From Litchfieldia salsa (GTDB taxonomy: Bacteria; Bacillota; Bacilli; Bacillales; Bacillaceae_L), in contig NZ_FNJU01000006.1 of assembly GCF_900104555.1 (NCBI RefSeq), forward strand, positions 1 through 64,000: a stretch of DNA of 64,000 bases, given 5' to 3'. Numbering within the stretch: the first letter of the stretch is position 1; every line of letters begins with the position of its first letter. This document shows, piece after piece, positions 1 through 9,391 of this stretch. The position numbers were made by a program, and so were the translations under genes. A model generated the notes under the pieces. The model saw nothing but the letters and a program-made list of their open reading frames with translations, was not told the origin of the DNA and ran no database searches.

Positions 1-34
1 TTAAAGAACAACCTTCAAGTCGGCTCGTCTTATG

Positions 35-71
35 CCTGTCGCCGATAAACGGGCGCCTTGCGCTTTTCTTA
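35..71. repeat. Dispersed intergenic repeat, copy 1
   Basis: The 37-bp block reads CCTGTCGCCGATAA then CGGGCGCCTTGC and ends CTTTTCTTA. It recurs in the opposite orientation at 33198-33233 after dtd with two or three mismatches. GC-rich blocks like this between genes are common in Bacillaceae genomes. No gene is visible in bases 1-208, and the function of the block is unknown. Confidence 0.6.
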
Positions 72-208
72 ATAGTAATTTTACATAAGGTCTGTTATAA
101 TTTTAGAGGAAAAACTTGGGCTAGCTACCTGAGAAAAGCTATGCCATTGGTGTTTAGTCTGTTATCGTAATAAACTAAACAAGAATATGGAAATCTTAGG
201 GGTAATGA

Positions 209-748
209 ATGATGAAAAAGGATTGGACAATTGTCGATGTTCTGAAGCATTCCCGTCATGATTGGTTGAATAAGATTCAATTAATAAAAGGGAATATCGC
301 TCTTAATAAATATGACCGTGTAAAAGAAATTATTGATGAGATTGTCATGGAAACTCAAAATGAGGCTAGATTGACAAATTTACAGCTTACTGAGCTTGCC
401 TCATTTTTTATGACTTATAATTGGGAAGAGCATAAGTTTCCAATTGAGTATGAAGTGATCGGAACTGCACGAGATTTAGCGAAATATGATGATGAGTTAA
501 CTGCTTGGTGTGAACAGTTCTTTCAATTAATTGAAAATAATACTGTGCTGAATGGTGAAAATCATTTAATGATTACAGTTGAATTGTTTGATGAAGAAGT
601 TCGTTTTCTTTTTGATTTTAGTGGAATAATAAATGATACAGAGTTGGTAATTGAATCACTAGAAAAAGGAAATGAATCAGATCAAATTCAACTGATTGAA
701 TATGAGGTGCATCCTCATGAGCTAATAGCGAGTATTGCTGTTATTTAG
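209..748 (+). CDS. spo0B: Sporulation initiation phosphotransferase Spo0B
   Basis: Spo0B relays phosphate from Spo0F~P to Spo0A in the phosphorelay that commits the cell to sporulation. The 179-residue protein carries the family signature [15 protein letters not shown] near residue 14; the first His of that motif is the phosphoacceptor in the known family. The rest fits the degenerate histidine-kinase-like fold, with no ATP-binding G boxes visible. It lies 32 bp upstream of obgE, as in Bacillus subtilis. A ribosome binding site AGGGG (198-202) precedes two adjacent ATGs (209 and 212), so the start may be 3 bases later. The family is usually near 190 residues, so the N terminus here is slightly short. 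Confidence 0.93.
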   Translation: MMKKDWTIVDVLKHSRHDWLNKIQLIKGNIALNKYDRVKEIIDEIVMETQNEARLTNLQLTELASFFMTYNWEEHKFPIEYEVIGTARDLAKYDDELTAWCEQFFQLIENNTVLNGENHLMITVELFDEEVRFLFDFSGIINDTELVIESLEKGNESDQIQLIEYEVHPHELIASIAVI

Positions 749-780
749 TTGTAGGGTGCTTATTAGACCGGAGGGAAATT

Positions 781-2070
781 ATGTTTGTCGATCAAGTCAA
801 AGTGTTTGTAAAAGGTGGCGATGGAGGTAACGGTGTTGTTGCTTATCGTCGTGAAAAATATGTACCAATGGGTGGACCTGCTGGTGGTGACGGAGGAAAA
901 GGTGCTGACGTCATTTTCCAAGTGGAAGAAGGTTTACGTACATTAATGGATTTCCGCTATCAGCGTCATTTTAAGGCGAAGCGTGGAGAACATGGAATGA
1001 GTAAAAATCAGCATGGAAAGGCCGCTGAGCCAATGGTTGTTAAAGTTCCACCGGGAACCATTGTAACGGATGTCAATACTGGAGAAGTTATCGCTGACTT
1101 AACACAGCATGGACAACAAAAAGTTATCGCTAAAGGTGGCCGTGGTGGAAGAGGAAATTCTCGTTTCGCAACACCAGCAAATCCTGCACCAGAGATTTCT
1201 GAGAATGGTGAACCAGGACAAGAACGTGATATCATGCTTGAGCTTAAAGTTTTAGCTGATGTTGGTCTTGTAGGGTTTCCTAGTGTAGGAAAATCGACTC
1301 TTTTATCAGTTGTTTCTTCGGCAAAGCCGAAAATTGGTGAGTATCATTTTACAACAATTGTTCCTAACTTAGGTGTAGTAGAAACAGAAGATAATCGTAG
1401 CTTTGTTATGGCAGATTTACCTGGCTTAATAGAAGGCGCGCATCAAGGAATAGGATTAGGTCATCAATTTTTGCGCCACATAGAAAGAACGCGTGTTATT
1501 GTCCATGTAATTGACATGTCTGCATTAGAAGGGCGTGATCCTTACGAGGATTACTTAACAATTAATTCAGAGCTTAAGGAATATAATCTGCGTTTAACAG
1601 AAAGACCGCAAATTATTGTTGCAAATAAAATGGATATTCCAGAGGCAGAAGATAATCTTGAAGCGTTTAAAGAAAAATTACAGGACGATGTTCCAATTTT
1701 TCCAATCTCAGCGATTACACGTCAAGGGTTAAGAGATTTATTATTCACAATTGCAGACTTAATTGAAACAACTCCTGAATTTCCACTTGATGTGGTTGAA
1801 GAGGATGAGGCTTCAAAACGAGTGCTTTATCGTCATGAAAAAGCAGAAAGTGACTTTTTTATTAGTAGAGATAGTGAAGGTGCATTTGTTCTTACAGGTG
1901 ATAAAATAGAGAAATTATTCAAGATGACGAACATTGAACGTGATGAATCAATTAAGCGTTTTGCAAGACAAATGCGTGGTATGGGAATTGATGATGCTCT
2001 TCGTGAACTTGGGGCAAAACACGGGGATATAGTTAAGCTGTTAGAATTTGAATTTGAATTTATAGAATAA
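781..2070 (+). CDS. obgE: GTPase ObgE/CgtA
   Basis: This essential ribosome-associated GTPase acts in 50S assembly, the general stress response and sporulation. The 429 residues show the glycine-rich Obg fold (about 1-158), a G domain with GFPSVGKS at 165-172, DLPGLIEGA near 212, NKMD near 282 and SAI near 311, and a C-terminal OCT domain (about 350-429). GGAGG lies directly upstream of the ATG. Spo0B and Obg are encoded together in most bacilli. A perfect 12-bp hairpin covers the stop codon. Confidence 0.98.
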   Translation: MFVDQVKVFVKGGDGGNGVVAYRREKYVPMGGPAGGDGGKGADVIFQVEEGLRTLMDFRYQRHFKAKRGEHGMSKNQHGKAAEPMVVKVPPGTIVTDVNTGEVIADLTQHGQQKVIAKGGRGGRGNSRFATPANPAPEISENGEPGQERDIMLELKVLADVGLVGFPSVGKSTLLSVVSSAKPKIGEYHFTTIVPNLGVVETEDNRSFVMADLPGLIEGAHQGIGLGHQFLRHIERTRVIVHVIDMSALEGRDPYEDYLTINSELKEYNLRLTERPQIIVANKMDIPEAEDNLEAFKEKLQDDVPIFPISAITRQGLRDLLFTIADLIETTPEFPLDVVEEDEASKRVLYRHEKAESDFFISRDSEGAFVLTGDKIEKLFKMTNIERDESIKRFARQMRGMGIDDALRELGAKHGDIVKLLEFEFEFIE

Positions 2071-2097
2071 ATGTCAGGTGGGGAACTGACATTTATT
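2066..2097 (+). terminator. Hairpin after obgE
   Basis: Arms AATAAATGTCAG and CTGACATTTATT pair perfectly over 12 bp around an 8-base loop, and the obgE stop lies in the left arm. The right arm is T-rich but no long T tract follows, so termination is probably partial and pheB may still be reached by read-through. Confidence 0.55.
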
Positions 2098-2157
2098 CAT
2101 ATGGAATGGTAAGTGTGTTTTAGACATAGGGTACCTGTTTGAGGGGTGGGGAGAAAC

Positions 2158-2616
2158 ATGACAAATAAAAATAGTTTAGATGAGAAGTTCTATCTGGTAC
2201 GCGAGGATGTTTTACCAGAAGCGATTAGAAAGACATTACAAGCAAAAGAATTGTTAGAGCGTGGTAAGGCTGAATCAATTGCAATTGCAGCTCAACAGGT
2301 TGATTTAAGCAGAAGTGCATTCTATAAATATCGTGATACGGTATTCCCTTTTCATGCTATGGTTAAGGAACAAATTATCTCACTATTTTTTCATTTGGAA
2401 GATCGCTCTGGAACCCTTTCAGAATTGCTATCGATTGTGGCAAAGGCAGGATGTAATGTTCTTACCATCCATCAAACCATTCCACTAAGAGGAAAAGCAA
2501 ATGTAACACTGTCATTGAATACTTCGGGAATGTCTATGGAAATTACTGAACTGATTTCCAAACTGAAACGTCTAGAATTTGTGGACAAGGTAGACATCCT
2601 TGGTACAGGCGCATAG
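2158..2616 (+). CDS. pheB: ACT domain-containing protein PheB (UPF0735)
   Basis: This small ACT-domain protein is encoded directly before prephenate dehydratase. Residues 1-70 look helical with an HTH-like [15 protein letters not shown] stretch. Residues 72-152 form an ACT domain ([18 protein letters not shown]), typical of amino-acid-sensing regulatory modules. Its biochemical role is not established; context suggests sensing or regulation in phenylalanine synthesis. The ATG at 2158 was chosen because GGGGAG lies 4-5 bases upstream; an in-frame GTG at 2146 would add four residues. The gap to pheA is 14 bp, so they are co-transcribed. Confidence 0.88.
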   Translation: MTNKNSLDEKFYLVREDVLPEAIRKTLQAKELLERGKAESIAIAAQQVDLSRSAFYKYRDTVFPFHAMVKEQIISLFFHLEDRSGTLSELLSIVAKAGCNVLTIHQTIPLRGKANVTLSLNTSGMSMEITELISKLKRLEFVDKVDILGTGA

Positions 2617-2630
2617 GGGAGGAAGTAGGA

Positions 2631-3485
2631 GTGAGAGAATTAGAGTTAATTGGTTACTTAGGACCAAGAGCAACATTTTCTGAACAGGCTGTTAAAACAT
2701 TTTTTCCAAACAGTACACGAATTTCATATGATACGATTCCAGCATGTATAGATGCTGCAGAACTGAATGAGGTTGACGCAGCAGTTGTGCCTTGGGAGAA
2801 TACGATTGAGGGTTCAGTTAATTTAACTTTGGATTATTTGATACATGAGCAACCACTTCGAATTGTAGGGGAAGTGGTTGTTCCAATACGTCAACATTTA
2901 ATGATTCATCCTAATCATGTTCAACATTGGGAAGACATCGAAAATGTGTACTCACATCCACATGCGATTGCCCAATGTCATAAGTTTTTACATAAGACAT
3001 GTCCTAGTGCTGCGATTGAATTCACAAAGAGTACAGGAGCAGCTGCAGAGTTTGTTAGTAAACATCCAGAACGACCGATTGCGGCTATTGCAAATGAGTT
3101 AGCAGCAGCAGAATATGGATTAACGATTGTTCAACGAGATATTCATGATTTTGATAATAACCATACTCGTTTTGTTGTTCTAAAGAAAACACCATTAGCC
3201 CTAGAGGTTGAAGGACTTAAGGTAAAAGGACATAAGACAACCTTGATGATTACATTACCATCAGATCAAGCTGGTGCCTTACACCAAGTGTTATCTGCTT
3301 TTGCATGGCGAAAACTAAATCTATCAAAAATAGAATCAAGGCCAATGAAAACAGGATTAGGCAATTATTTCTTTATAGTAGATATTGAACAACAAATGGA
3401 TGAGGTATTGATTCCAAGTGCTATTGCAGAACTAGAAGTATTGGGTTGTTCTGTTAAGGTACTCGGTAGCTATCCCTATTTCTGA
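2631..3485 (+). CDS. pheA: Prephenate dehydratase
   Basis: PheA converts prephenate to phenylpyruvate in phenylalanine synthesis. The 284-residue protein starts with GYLGPRATFSEQA, followed by the two-lobed PDT domain with PWENTIEGSV near 56-65 and the catalytic-loop type TRFVVL near 180. A C-terminal ACT domain (about 200-280, with the ESRP motif) is the phenylalanine feedback site in this family. There is no chorismate mutase domain, as expected for bacilli. The GTG start is preceded by AGGA. A T-tailed hairpin follows. Confidence 0.97.
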   Translation: MRELELIGYLGPRATFSEQAVKTFFPNSTRISYDTIPACIDAAELNEVDAAVVPWENTIEGSVNLTLDYLIHEQPLRIVGEVVVPIRQHLMIHPNHVQHWEDIENVYSHPHAIAQCHKFLHKTCPSAAIEFTKSTGAAAEFVSKHPERPIAAIANELAAAEYGLTIVQRDIHDFDNNHTRFVVLKKTPLALEVEGLKVKGHKTTLMITLPSDQAGALHQVLSAFAWRKLNLSKIESRPMKTGLGNYFFIVDIEQQMDEVLIPSAIAELEVLGCSVKVLGSYPYF

Positions 3486-3498
3486 AAGAACCAAAAAG

Positions 3499-3540
3499 AA
3501 GCTGTCCCACTATAAGTAGAGTGGAATAGCTTTTTTTTTT
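3499..3540 (+). terminator. Terminator after pheA
   Basis: The arms AAGCT-GTCCCACT and AGAGTGG-AAT-AGCTT are imperfectly complementary and run into a T tract of about 11 bases. The GTCCCA block is shared with other hairpins in this window (15516, 18818, 63012). Confidence 0.75.
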
Positions 3541-3580
3541 TGCTTTTTCGTAAACTATGTTGCTATTTGACTAGGTTAGG

Positions 3581-3698
3581 TTGATTTGCACTCCAGGTAT
3601 GTGCTTTCCGCGGGGCAGGTGATGAGCCTCCTCGTCCCTGCGGGGTCTCATCCTTCCTGCGCATCCCGCAGGAGTCACATACCTTCCGTTCCAATCAA
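3581..3698. repeat. 118-bp inverted-repeat element, copy A
   Basis: The element begins TTGATT and ends AATCAA. Internally, GTATGTG pairs with CACATAC and the GC-rich interior carries GAGCCTCCTCGTC and CCCGCAGGAGTC. The interior matches the elements at 13392-13509 and 57839-57956, which are also exactly 118 bp, but the outer arms differ. It lies between the convergent genes pheA and niaR. It has no coding capacity. Confidence 0.8.
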
Positions 3699-3774
3699 CG
3701 AGCTCTACCAAATTAAATAAGTATTAAAACAACAATCTTATAGAAAAGAGCCTTTATTTTTCACATAAACGTTA

Positions 3775-4308
3775 TTATGATTCAATCAAAAATCCAGCTT
3801 TACCCAATGCCTGGCAAGCTGCATCGAGCTTTGCAAGAGAGTCTGCTTCCAATGTATGCAGATGAGTTCCGTCTGTTAGTTGTGATAAATAAGAAGCATT
3901 TGTTTGATTAATTCGTTCAATAAATTGTTCAACTTCTTTCCGGTTACTCACCATAATGGAAGCTGTTAAGTCACCATATACAGGGTGCTCAATGATCACA
4001 TCCTTGATTGTTACGCCATTATCTACAATTAGATTCAACTCTTCGATTGTTTGCTCAGGTGGATGAATACATGCAACCACTCGTTGGTGCTGTTGCTCTG
4101 GGCCTTGATTCAGGTAAAGATATCCTTGACTTGTAGCGATAATGGGTTCATTTCTTGCTTTTAAGAGCGAGATATCTTGGACAATGATTTGTCTGCTCAC
4201 ATTTGTTTGTGAAGAGAGTTCTCCACCTGTGATAGGTGCTTTTCTCTCTTTTAGGAGTCTTAAAAGTAAATCTCTACGTTCTTCTCCTAATATTTTTTTA
4301 TCAGTCAA
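3775..4308 (-). CDS. niaR: NAD biosynthesis transcriptional repressor NiaR
   Basis: NiaR (YrxA) is the niacin-responsive repressor of NAD synthesis and niacin uptake genes in Firmicutes. The 177 residues show an N-terminal winged helix-turn-helix (about 8-60, with SSQTNVSRQIIVQDISLLK) and a C-terminal 3H domain with histidines in VACIHPPEQ, IIEHPVYGD and GTHLHTLEA, the presumed effector site. The start is TTG at 4308. It lies 21 bp downstream of nifS on the same strand, so the two are one operon facing away from nadBCA. Confidence 0.92.
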   Translation of the reverse strand: MTDKKILGEERRDLLLRLLKERKAPITGGELSSQTNVSRQIIVQDISLLKARNEPIIATSQGYLYLNQGPEQQHQRVVACIHPPEQTIEELNLIVDNGVTIKDVIIEHPVYGDLTASIMVSNRKEVEQFIERINQTNASYLSQLTDGTHLHTLEADSLAKLDAACQALGKAGFLIES

Positions 4309-4329
4309 TCTTATGCACCGTCTTTCCTT

Positions 4330-5454
4330 TTAACGTTCAGTCAATTGCTTACATAGTGAAATAACTTTGTCGATGGTTTCTATTGTTGTTGATTTTCCAA
4401 ATGATAACCGAATGAATTGTTTAGCTTCTTCAGGTGTTTTTCCGAGTGCCAGAATGGTTTTTGAAGGTGCTTGTTGCCCTATCGCACAAGCACTTCCAGT
4501 TGAAACTGCCAGACCATGTCGATTAAATTCAAGCATTGAGTATTGTCCTTCTATTCCATGGAAACGGAGTCCAACGATCTGTTGAAGCTGGGAGTTTGGA
4601 TGTTCAATGAGCTCGATTTTTTCAAAATATCGATTGATTCCATTTTTAAGATGCTCTCGTAGCATGGTTACTTTCCTCTGATTCTCTTCCATCTCACTTA
4701 CTATTTGCTGTGCAGCTGCGACAAAAGAAGCAATTCCAGGCACATTTACCGTTCCTGACCGAAAGCCATTCTCATGTGTAGTATTTGGATATAATGGAAT
4801 CCAATTAGTGTTTGGATTAATATAAGCTGCTCCCACACCTTTTGGACCATAGATTTTATGACTAGAAATCGAAATACTGTCTAAATTCATTTTTACCACA
4901 TCAATCGGGATTTTACCAAAGGTTTGCACACAATCACTATGAAATAATACTGAATGCCTTGATAGAATCTCACCAATCGCTTCGAGATCCTGGATGACTC
5001 CAATTTCTGAATTAGCATGCTGAATTGAAGCAAGAATAGTTGTTGGTTTTATGCTCTGTTTTAAGTCAGATAAGCTAATTTTTCCGGTATGGTCTACAGG
5101 AAGATAGGTTACTTCAAAGCCTTCTTGTTCAAGCTTCCTGAAAAGATTAGACAGTGAGGAATGTTCGATTGATGTTGTAATCAAATGATTTCCTTTACCT
5201 TTAAATGATTGGATAAGTGTTTGGACGACTAAATGATTAGATTCAGTACCTCCACTTGTAAAATAAATCCCATCGCTTTTGCTATTAACTAAAGACCCTA
5301 ACTCTATTCTGCAGCTTTCTAATAGTGAGTGAGCTGTACTTCCTACATCATGTAAGCTATTCGTATTTCCATATATATTTTTTGCTACTTCAGTATAAAC
5401 ATGTATGGCTTCATGGCTCATTGGCGTAGTTGCTGCATAATCTAAGTAAATCAT
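4330..5454 (-). CDS. nifS: NAD-operon cysteine desulfurase (NifS-like)
   Basis: This PLP-dependent cysteine desulfurase releases sulfur from cysteine. In B. subtilis the orthologue next to nadB is dedicated to maturing the Fe-S cluster of quinolinate synthase NadA. The 374 residues show IYLDYAATTPMS at the N terminus, the PLP lysine in SSHKIYGPKG and the catalytic cysteine in STGSACAIGQ. The ATG at 5454 was chosen because AGGAGG lies 5 bases upstream; a longer frame reaches 5475 without such a site. A second, separate desulfurase is encoded at 45915-47060. Confidence 0.92.
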   Translation of the reverse strand: MIYLDYAATTPMSHEAIHVYTEVAKNIYGNTNSLHDVGSTAHSLLESCRIELGSLVNSKSDGIYFTSGGTESNHLVVQTLIQSFKGKGNHLITTSIEHSSLSNLFRKLEQEGFEVTYLPVDHTGKISLSDLKQSIKPTTILASIQHANSEIGVIQDLEAIGEILSRHSVLFHSDCVQTFGKIPIDVVKMNLDSISISSHKIYGPKGVGAAYINPNTNWIPLYPNTTHENGFRSGTVNVPGIASFVAAAQQIVSEMEENQRKVTMLREHLKNGINRYFEKIELIEHPNSQLQQIVGLRFHGIEGQYSMLEFNRHGLAVSTGSACAIGQQAPSKTILALGKTPEEAKQFIRLSFGKSTTIETIDKVISLCKQLTER

Positions 5455-5530
5455 ACGAACCTCCTGCAAGAACAATAAGTTCTCAGCAAATTTTATCTAT
5501 AAAAATTGTAGCAGATTTTCATTTTAAAAA

Positions 5531-5580
5531 AAGTCTTGTCATTTGGAAAGATATATGTAAATATAGGTGACAAGACACTT
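5531..5580. promoter_or_regulatory. Candidate NiaR operator between nifS and nadB
   Basis: The inverted repeat TCTTGTCA (5534-5541) and TGACAAGA (5568-5575) has symmetrical flanks AAG/CTT and sits in the gap between the divergent nifS-niaR and nadBCA units. Each arm contains TTGTCA, which resembles a -35 box for the promoter pointing away from it. NiaR is known to repress both transcripts in B. subtilis; assignment of this site to NiaR is inference from position. Confidence 0.55.
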
Positions 5581-5599
5581 GGTATTGGAGGCTTTCATC

Positions 5600-7159
5600 A
5601 TGCCTTTTTCGGATGTTGTAATTATTGGAAGTGGAATTGCTGCTTTGTCAGCAGCTAAAGAAATTTGTGAACATAAGAATGTGATTATAATCACAAAGAA
5701 AAGTGTAAGAGATAGTAACTCAATGCTCGCTCAAGGTGGAATCGCTGCTGTGATTGACAGACAAGATCATTGGAATGAGCATTTTCGCGATACTGTAGTA
5801 GCGGGCTGTTTTCATAATAAAGAAGATGCAGTAAAAGAATTAGTTGTAGAAGGAACGAAAAGTATCCAAAAACTAATCGATGAAGATATGTGCTTTGATA
5901 AGGGTGAGACTGGAGCGCTTGACCTAGGTAGGGAAGGTGCACACAGTCGAAATCGAATCTTACATGCTGGTGGAGATGCCACAGGTAGGTTACTAGTTGA
6001 GTTTATGTTGGACCAACTTCAAGGAAAAGTAACCTTTGTGGAACAAGAAATGGCAGTTGATCTAATCGTAGAGCAAGGACAATGCATTGGAGTCCTAACG
6101 GTGGATGATGCAGGGATGACTAAGGTCTATGCATCAGGTAGTGTCATCTTAGCAACTGGAGGCTGTGGTGGGTTGTTTGAAGTATCATCAAATGTAGAAG
6201 GTATAAATGGTGATGGATTCAGTATGGCCTATCGAGCGGGAGCTCAACTAGCAGATCTTGAATTTATTCAATTTCACCCAACTATGCTCTGTACTGAACA
6301 AGGTGATAAAGGATTAATCTCAGAAGCGGTAAGAGGTGAAGGTGCAGTCCTTGTGAACGATCAAGGAAATAGATTCATGAAAGGGATTCATGAACTAGAG
6401 GATCTTGCACCTAGAGACATTGTGTCACGTGCCATTCAAAATGAACGACTTCAAGGTAGGGCTGTGTTTCTAGATATTTCAATGATCTCGCGATTTAAGG
6501 AGCGCTTTCCGACCATTACTTCGTTATGTTGTGAAGCAGGGATTAGAGTGGAAGATGGATTTATCCCAGTCTCTCCTGGAGCACATTTTATTATGGGAGG
6601 CATTAAAACCAATTTAGTTGGTGAAACCACACTCCCAGGGTTATATGCAGTTGGAGAAGTTGCTTATACAGGTGTACATGGAGCAAACAGACTTGCGAGT
6701 AACTCACTACTCGAGGGTATTGTGTTTGGGCAAAAACTAGGAAGCTATATTCTATCACAAGAGAATAGTATTCTCCCATTCAGTCTAAAGTTGACTAAAA
6801 AACGATTGAAAATGGAGTTCGCTCTTCCATCCAAACAAGAAGTTCAAAAAGTCATGACCATGTATGCTGGAATTGAACGAAATCATGAGGGATTAACTCA
6901 AGCAAGAGATTGGTTACAAGGATTTATTCGTCCTGAATGGTTTTCTGGTCCGTTGCAGGAAGGTACTAAAGACGACATGATCATGATTAATATGTTAACA
7001 ACGAGTTGGCTCATCATTACTTCGGCATTAATGCGAACAGAAAGCAGAGGGGGGCATTTTCGAAATGACTACCCGATGACATTGGATAAATGGAGAAACA
7101 AAGAGATTATTAGGCAAAACAACAGGGTCTCTACTGAGGCATTAATAGGAGTGAAATAA
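5600..7159 (+). CDS. nadB: L-aspartate oxidase
   Basis: NadB oxidises L-aspartate to iminoaspartate, the first step of de novo NAD synthesis. The 519-residue flavoprotein has the FAD dinucleotide motif VVIIGSGIAALSAA at the N terminus, the covalent-type but non-covalent FAD region SMLAQGGIAAV, active-site stretches QFHPT and SEAVRGEGA, and the C-terminal HGANRLASNSLLEG. The start at 5600 follows TTGGAGG by 8 bases; the open frame extends upstream to 5567 into the operator region. It abuts nadC (stop and start adjacent). Confidence 0.97.
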   Translation: MPFSDVVIIGSGIAALSAAKEICEHKNVIIITKKSVRDSNSMLAQGGIAAVIDRQDHWNEHFRDTVVAGCFHNKEDAVKELVVEGTKSIQKLIDEDMCFDKGETGALDLGREGAHSRNRILHAGGDATGRLLVEFMLDQLQGKVTFVEQEMAVDLIVEQGQCIGVLTVDDAGMTKVYASGSVILATGGCGGLFEVSSNVEGINGDGFSMAYRAGAQLADLEFIQFHPTMLCTEQGDKGLISEAVRGEGAVLVNDQGNRFMKGIHELEDLAPRDIVSRAIQNERLQGRAVFLDISMISRFKERFPTITSLCCEAGIRVEDGFIPVSPGAHFIMGGIKTNLVGETTLPGLYAVGEVAYTGVHGANRLASNSLLEGIVFGQKLGSYILSQENSILPFSLKLTKKRLKMEFALPSKQEVQKVMTMYAGIERNHEGLTQARDWLQGFIRPEWFSGPLQEGTKDDMIMINMLTTSWLIITSALMRTESRGGHFRNDYPMTLDKWRNKEIIRQNNRVSTEALIGVK

Positions 7160-8005
7160 ATGAATACATTAAAAATATCAGAAATGCTGCAGCAATTCTT
7201 TAACGAAGATATTGGAGAAGGAGATTTAACAAGTGAATCCATTTTTCCTCGCTCTATGATTGGAGAGGGGAATTTTATTGTAAAGGATCAGGGAGTTTTG
7301 GCAGGCTTAGAATTAATCTTAATCGGATACTCTTTATTAGATTCTTCAATAGATATTCAATTACTAAAAAGAGATGGCGATTTTGTTGAAAAAGGAGAGA
7401 GGATTGCAACTGTTAAAGGACCGATGGGGCAATTACTTACAGGAGAACGAGTCATTTTAAATTTACTTCAACGTATGAGTGGAATTGCTACACTTACAAA
7501 CCAAGCGGTAACATTGCTTGATAGTGAATACACAAGAATTTGTGATACGCGTAAAACAACACCAGGTTTAAGAATGTTTGAAAAATACGCTGTGAGGTGT
7601 GGTGGCGGTTATAATCATCGGTTTGGCTTATATGATGGGGTCATGATAAAAGATAATCATATTGCATTCGCAGGTTCAATTACGGAAGCTGTACAAAGTG
7701 TTAGAGCAAAATTGGGGCATATGGTGAAAATTGAGGTTGAAACCGAAAATAAAGAGCAAGTGCTTGAGGCTATTGCAGCAAAAGTGGATGTAATTATGTT
7801 TGATAATCGCTCCCCAGAAGAGATAGAAGAGTTCGTAAGGCTTGTTCCAGAGGGGATTCTTACAGAGGCATCAGGTGGGATCACACTTGATGTGTTATCA
7901 GATTACAAGAATACAGGTGTTGATTATATTTCACTAGGTGCATTAACACATTCTGTGAGAGCACTCGATATTAGTTTTAATGTAGGAACAAAGGGGGAGA
8001 TATGA
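7160..8005 (+). CDS. nadC: Quinolinate phosphoribosyltransferase (nicotinate-nucleotide pyrophosphorylase)
   Basis: NadC decarboxylates quinolinate and couples it to PRPP to give nicotinate mononucleotide. The 281 residues show the family signatures [34 protein letters not shown] and the late [21 protein letters not shown] and ISLGALTHS stretches. It directly follows nadB and its stop overlaps the nadA start region, so translation is likely coupled. Confidence 0.97.
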   Translation: MNTLKISEMLQQFFNEDIGEGDLTSESIFPRSMIGEGNFIVKDQGVLAGLELILIGYSLLDSSIDIQLLKRDGDFVEKGERIATVKGPMGQLLTGERVILNLLQRMSGIATLTNQAVTLLDSEYTRICDTRKTTPGLRMFEKYAVRCGGGYNHRFGLYDGVMIKDNHIAFAGSITEAVQSVRAKLGHMVKIEVETENKEQVLEAIAAKVDVIMFDNRSPEEIEEFVRLVPEGILTEASGGITLDVLSDYKNTGVDYISLGALTHSVRALDISFNVGTKGEI

Positions 8006-9111
8006 TGAATATTTTAGATGTTTTAAAAAAAGAAACTAGTGGGATGATGCCTGAATCTTATAAAAAGCTAACAATAGAAGAAATGCAAATGCGAGTAACC
8101 GCGATAAAAGAAAGACTAGGTAATGCTTTATATATTCCAGGACACCATTATCAAAAAGATGAAGTGATACAATTTGCGGATTCGACCGGGGATTCGTTGC
8201 AGCTTGCACAAGTGTCTGCAAAGAACCAAGAAGCAAAATATATTGTTTTTTGTGGTGTGCATTTTATGGCAGAAACAGCGGACATCTTAACAAATGATGA
8301 ACAAATTGTCATCCTTCCAGATATGCGCGCAGGCTGTTCGATGGCTGATATGGCAAATATGAATCAAACCGAAAAGTGTTGGGAAGTGTTAATGGATACT
8401 TTTGGTGATACAATCATTCCTTTGACCTATGTTAACTCTACAGCTGAAATTAAAGCGTTTGTTGGGAAAAATGGTGGGGCAACAGTCACATCTTCAAATG
8501 CAACCGATATGGTGAAATGGGCTTTTACCCAAAAAGAAAGAATTCTCTTTTTACCTGATCAACATTTAGGTAGAAATACAGCATATAGCCTAGGTGTGCC
8601 TTTAGAGCATATGGCTGTTTGGAATCCGATTCAAGGTTGTTTTGAACATGACGGAGATTTAGAGGATGTGAAAGTGATTCTATGGAAGGGTCATTGCTCA
8701 GTTCATGAAAACTTCACTGTTCATAATATTAAAGAAGTTCGTGAAACAAGGCCAAACATGAGGATTATCGTTCACCCGGAATGCTCACGAGAGGTGGTTG
8801 CACTTTCTGATGATGCTGGTTCAACTAAATATATTATAGATACGATTAATTCTGCTCCACCTGGTAGTAAGTGGGCAATTGGTACAGAAATGAACCTGGT
8901 GAAACGAATTATCAATCAACACCCTGATAAGGAAATCATCTCCCTTAATCAAAGTATGTGCCCATGCCTAACAATGAATCGAATCGATCTTCCTCATTTA
9001 CTATGGACATTAGAAAATATAGAAAACGGGAAAATCGTAAATCAAATAAAAGTCGATAATGGAATTGCAGTGGATGCTTTGCTGGCTCTAGAAAGAATGC
9101 TACATCATTAA
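8005..9111 (+). CDS. nadA: Quinolinate synthase NadA
   Basis: NadA condenses iminoaspartate with dihydroxyacetone phosphate to quinolinate using a [4Fe-4S] cluster. The 368-residue, long Bacillus-type NadA shows GHHYQKDEV near residue 48 and candidate cluster cysteines in [19 protein letters not shown] and MCPCLTMNR, at the places used in B. subtilis NadA. Two ATGs (8002, 8005) overlap the nadC stop; 8005 is better spaced from GGGGGAG. The linked NifS is the likely sulfur donor. Confidence 0.96.
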   Translation: MNILDVLKKETSGMMPESYKKLTIEEMQMRVTAIKERLGNALYIPGHHYQKDEVIQFADSTGDSLQLAQVSAKNQEAKYIVFCGVHFMAETADILTNDEQIVILPDMRAGCSMADMANMNQTEKCWEVLMDTFGDTIIPLTYVNSTAEIKAFVGKNGGATVTSSNATDMVKWAFTQKERILFLPDQHLGRNTAYSLGVPLEHMAVWNPIQGCFEHDGDLEDVKVILWKGHCSVHENFTVHNIKEVRETRPNMRIIVHPECSREVVALSDDAGSTKYIIDTINSAPPGSKWAIGTEMNLVKRIINQHPDKEIISLNQSMCPCLTMNRIDLPHLLWTLENIENGKIVNQIKVDNGIAVDALLALERMLHH

Positions 9112-9201
9112 TTTCTAAATGCAGGAAGGATTAATCAAAGAATAATAAATTTTAAGTAAAAAATCATTTGCTTCTTATAAACAAAAGAATAAATACTGTA
9201 C

Positions 9202-9242
9202 AAGGCTAAATCGTTGGTACTTCAAACATTTAGCCTTTTTTA
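9202..9242 (+). terminator. Terminator after nadA
   Basis: Arms AAGGCTAAAT and ATTTAGCCTT form a perfect 10-bp stem with a 16-base loop, followed by a T tract. It ends the nadBCA transcript. Confidence 0.8.
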
Positions 9243-9352
9243 ATATCACGATACTCTAGTTATATTAAGAAGTTTGCATGTGAAGTTAATCATATTCTCC
9301 TCTTTTTAAGCATAAGTTTTGTTGAAGAATAGTGGCATAATGCCTAACGTCA

Positions 9353-9360
9353 CATACAAT
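9353..9360 (+). promoter_or_regulatory. Candidate sigma-E -10 element for safA
   Basis: CATACAAT matches the -10 consensus of mother-cell sigma-E promoters and lies 32 bases upstream of the safA GTG. A good -35 match is not obvious. safA is sigma-E-dependent in B. subtilis; the assignment here is inference. The site overlaps the upstream end of the safA open frame, which argues against a start as early as 9359. Confidence 0.45.
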
Positions 9361-9391
9361 GTATAGACTTATGTACAGGAGGGGAAGACAC

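Noticed and set aside
80-106. Promoter TTTACA / TATAAT before spo0B
   Set aside because: The two boxes are only 10 bases apart, too close for sigma-A use.
3581-3698. Copy A of the repeat as a transposase-bearing insertion sequence
   Set aside because: It is 118 bp with no coding capacity, so at most it could be a non-autonomous element; no transposase is in the window.
5567-5599. Extended NadB start at 5567
   Set aside because: It would start inside the candidate operator and has no ribosome binding site; ATG 5600 has TTGGAGG at the right distance.
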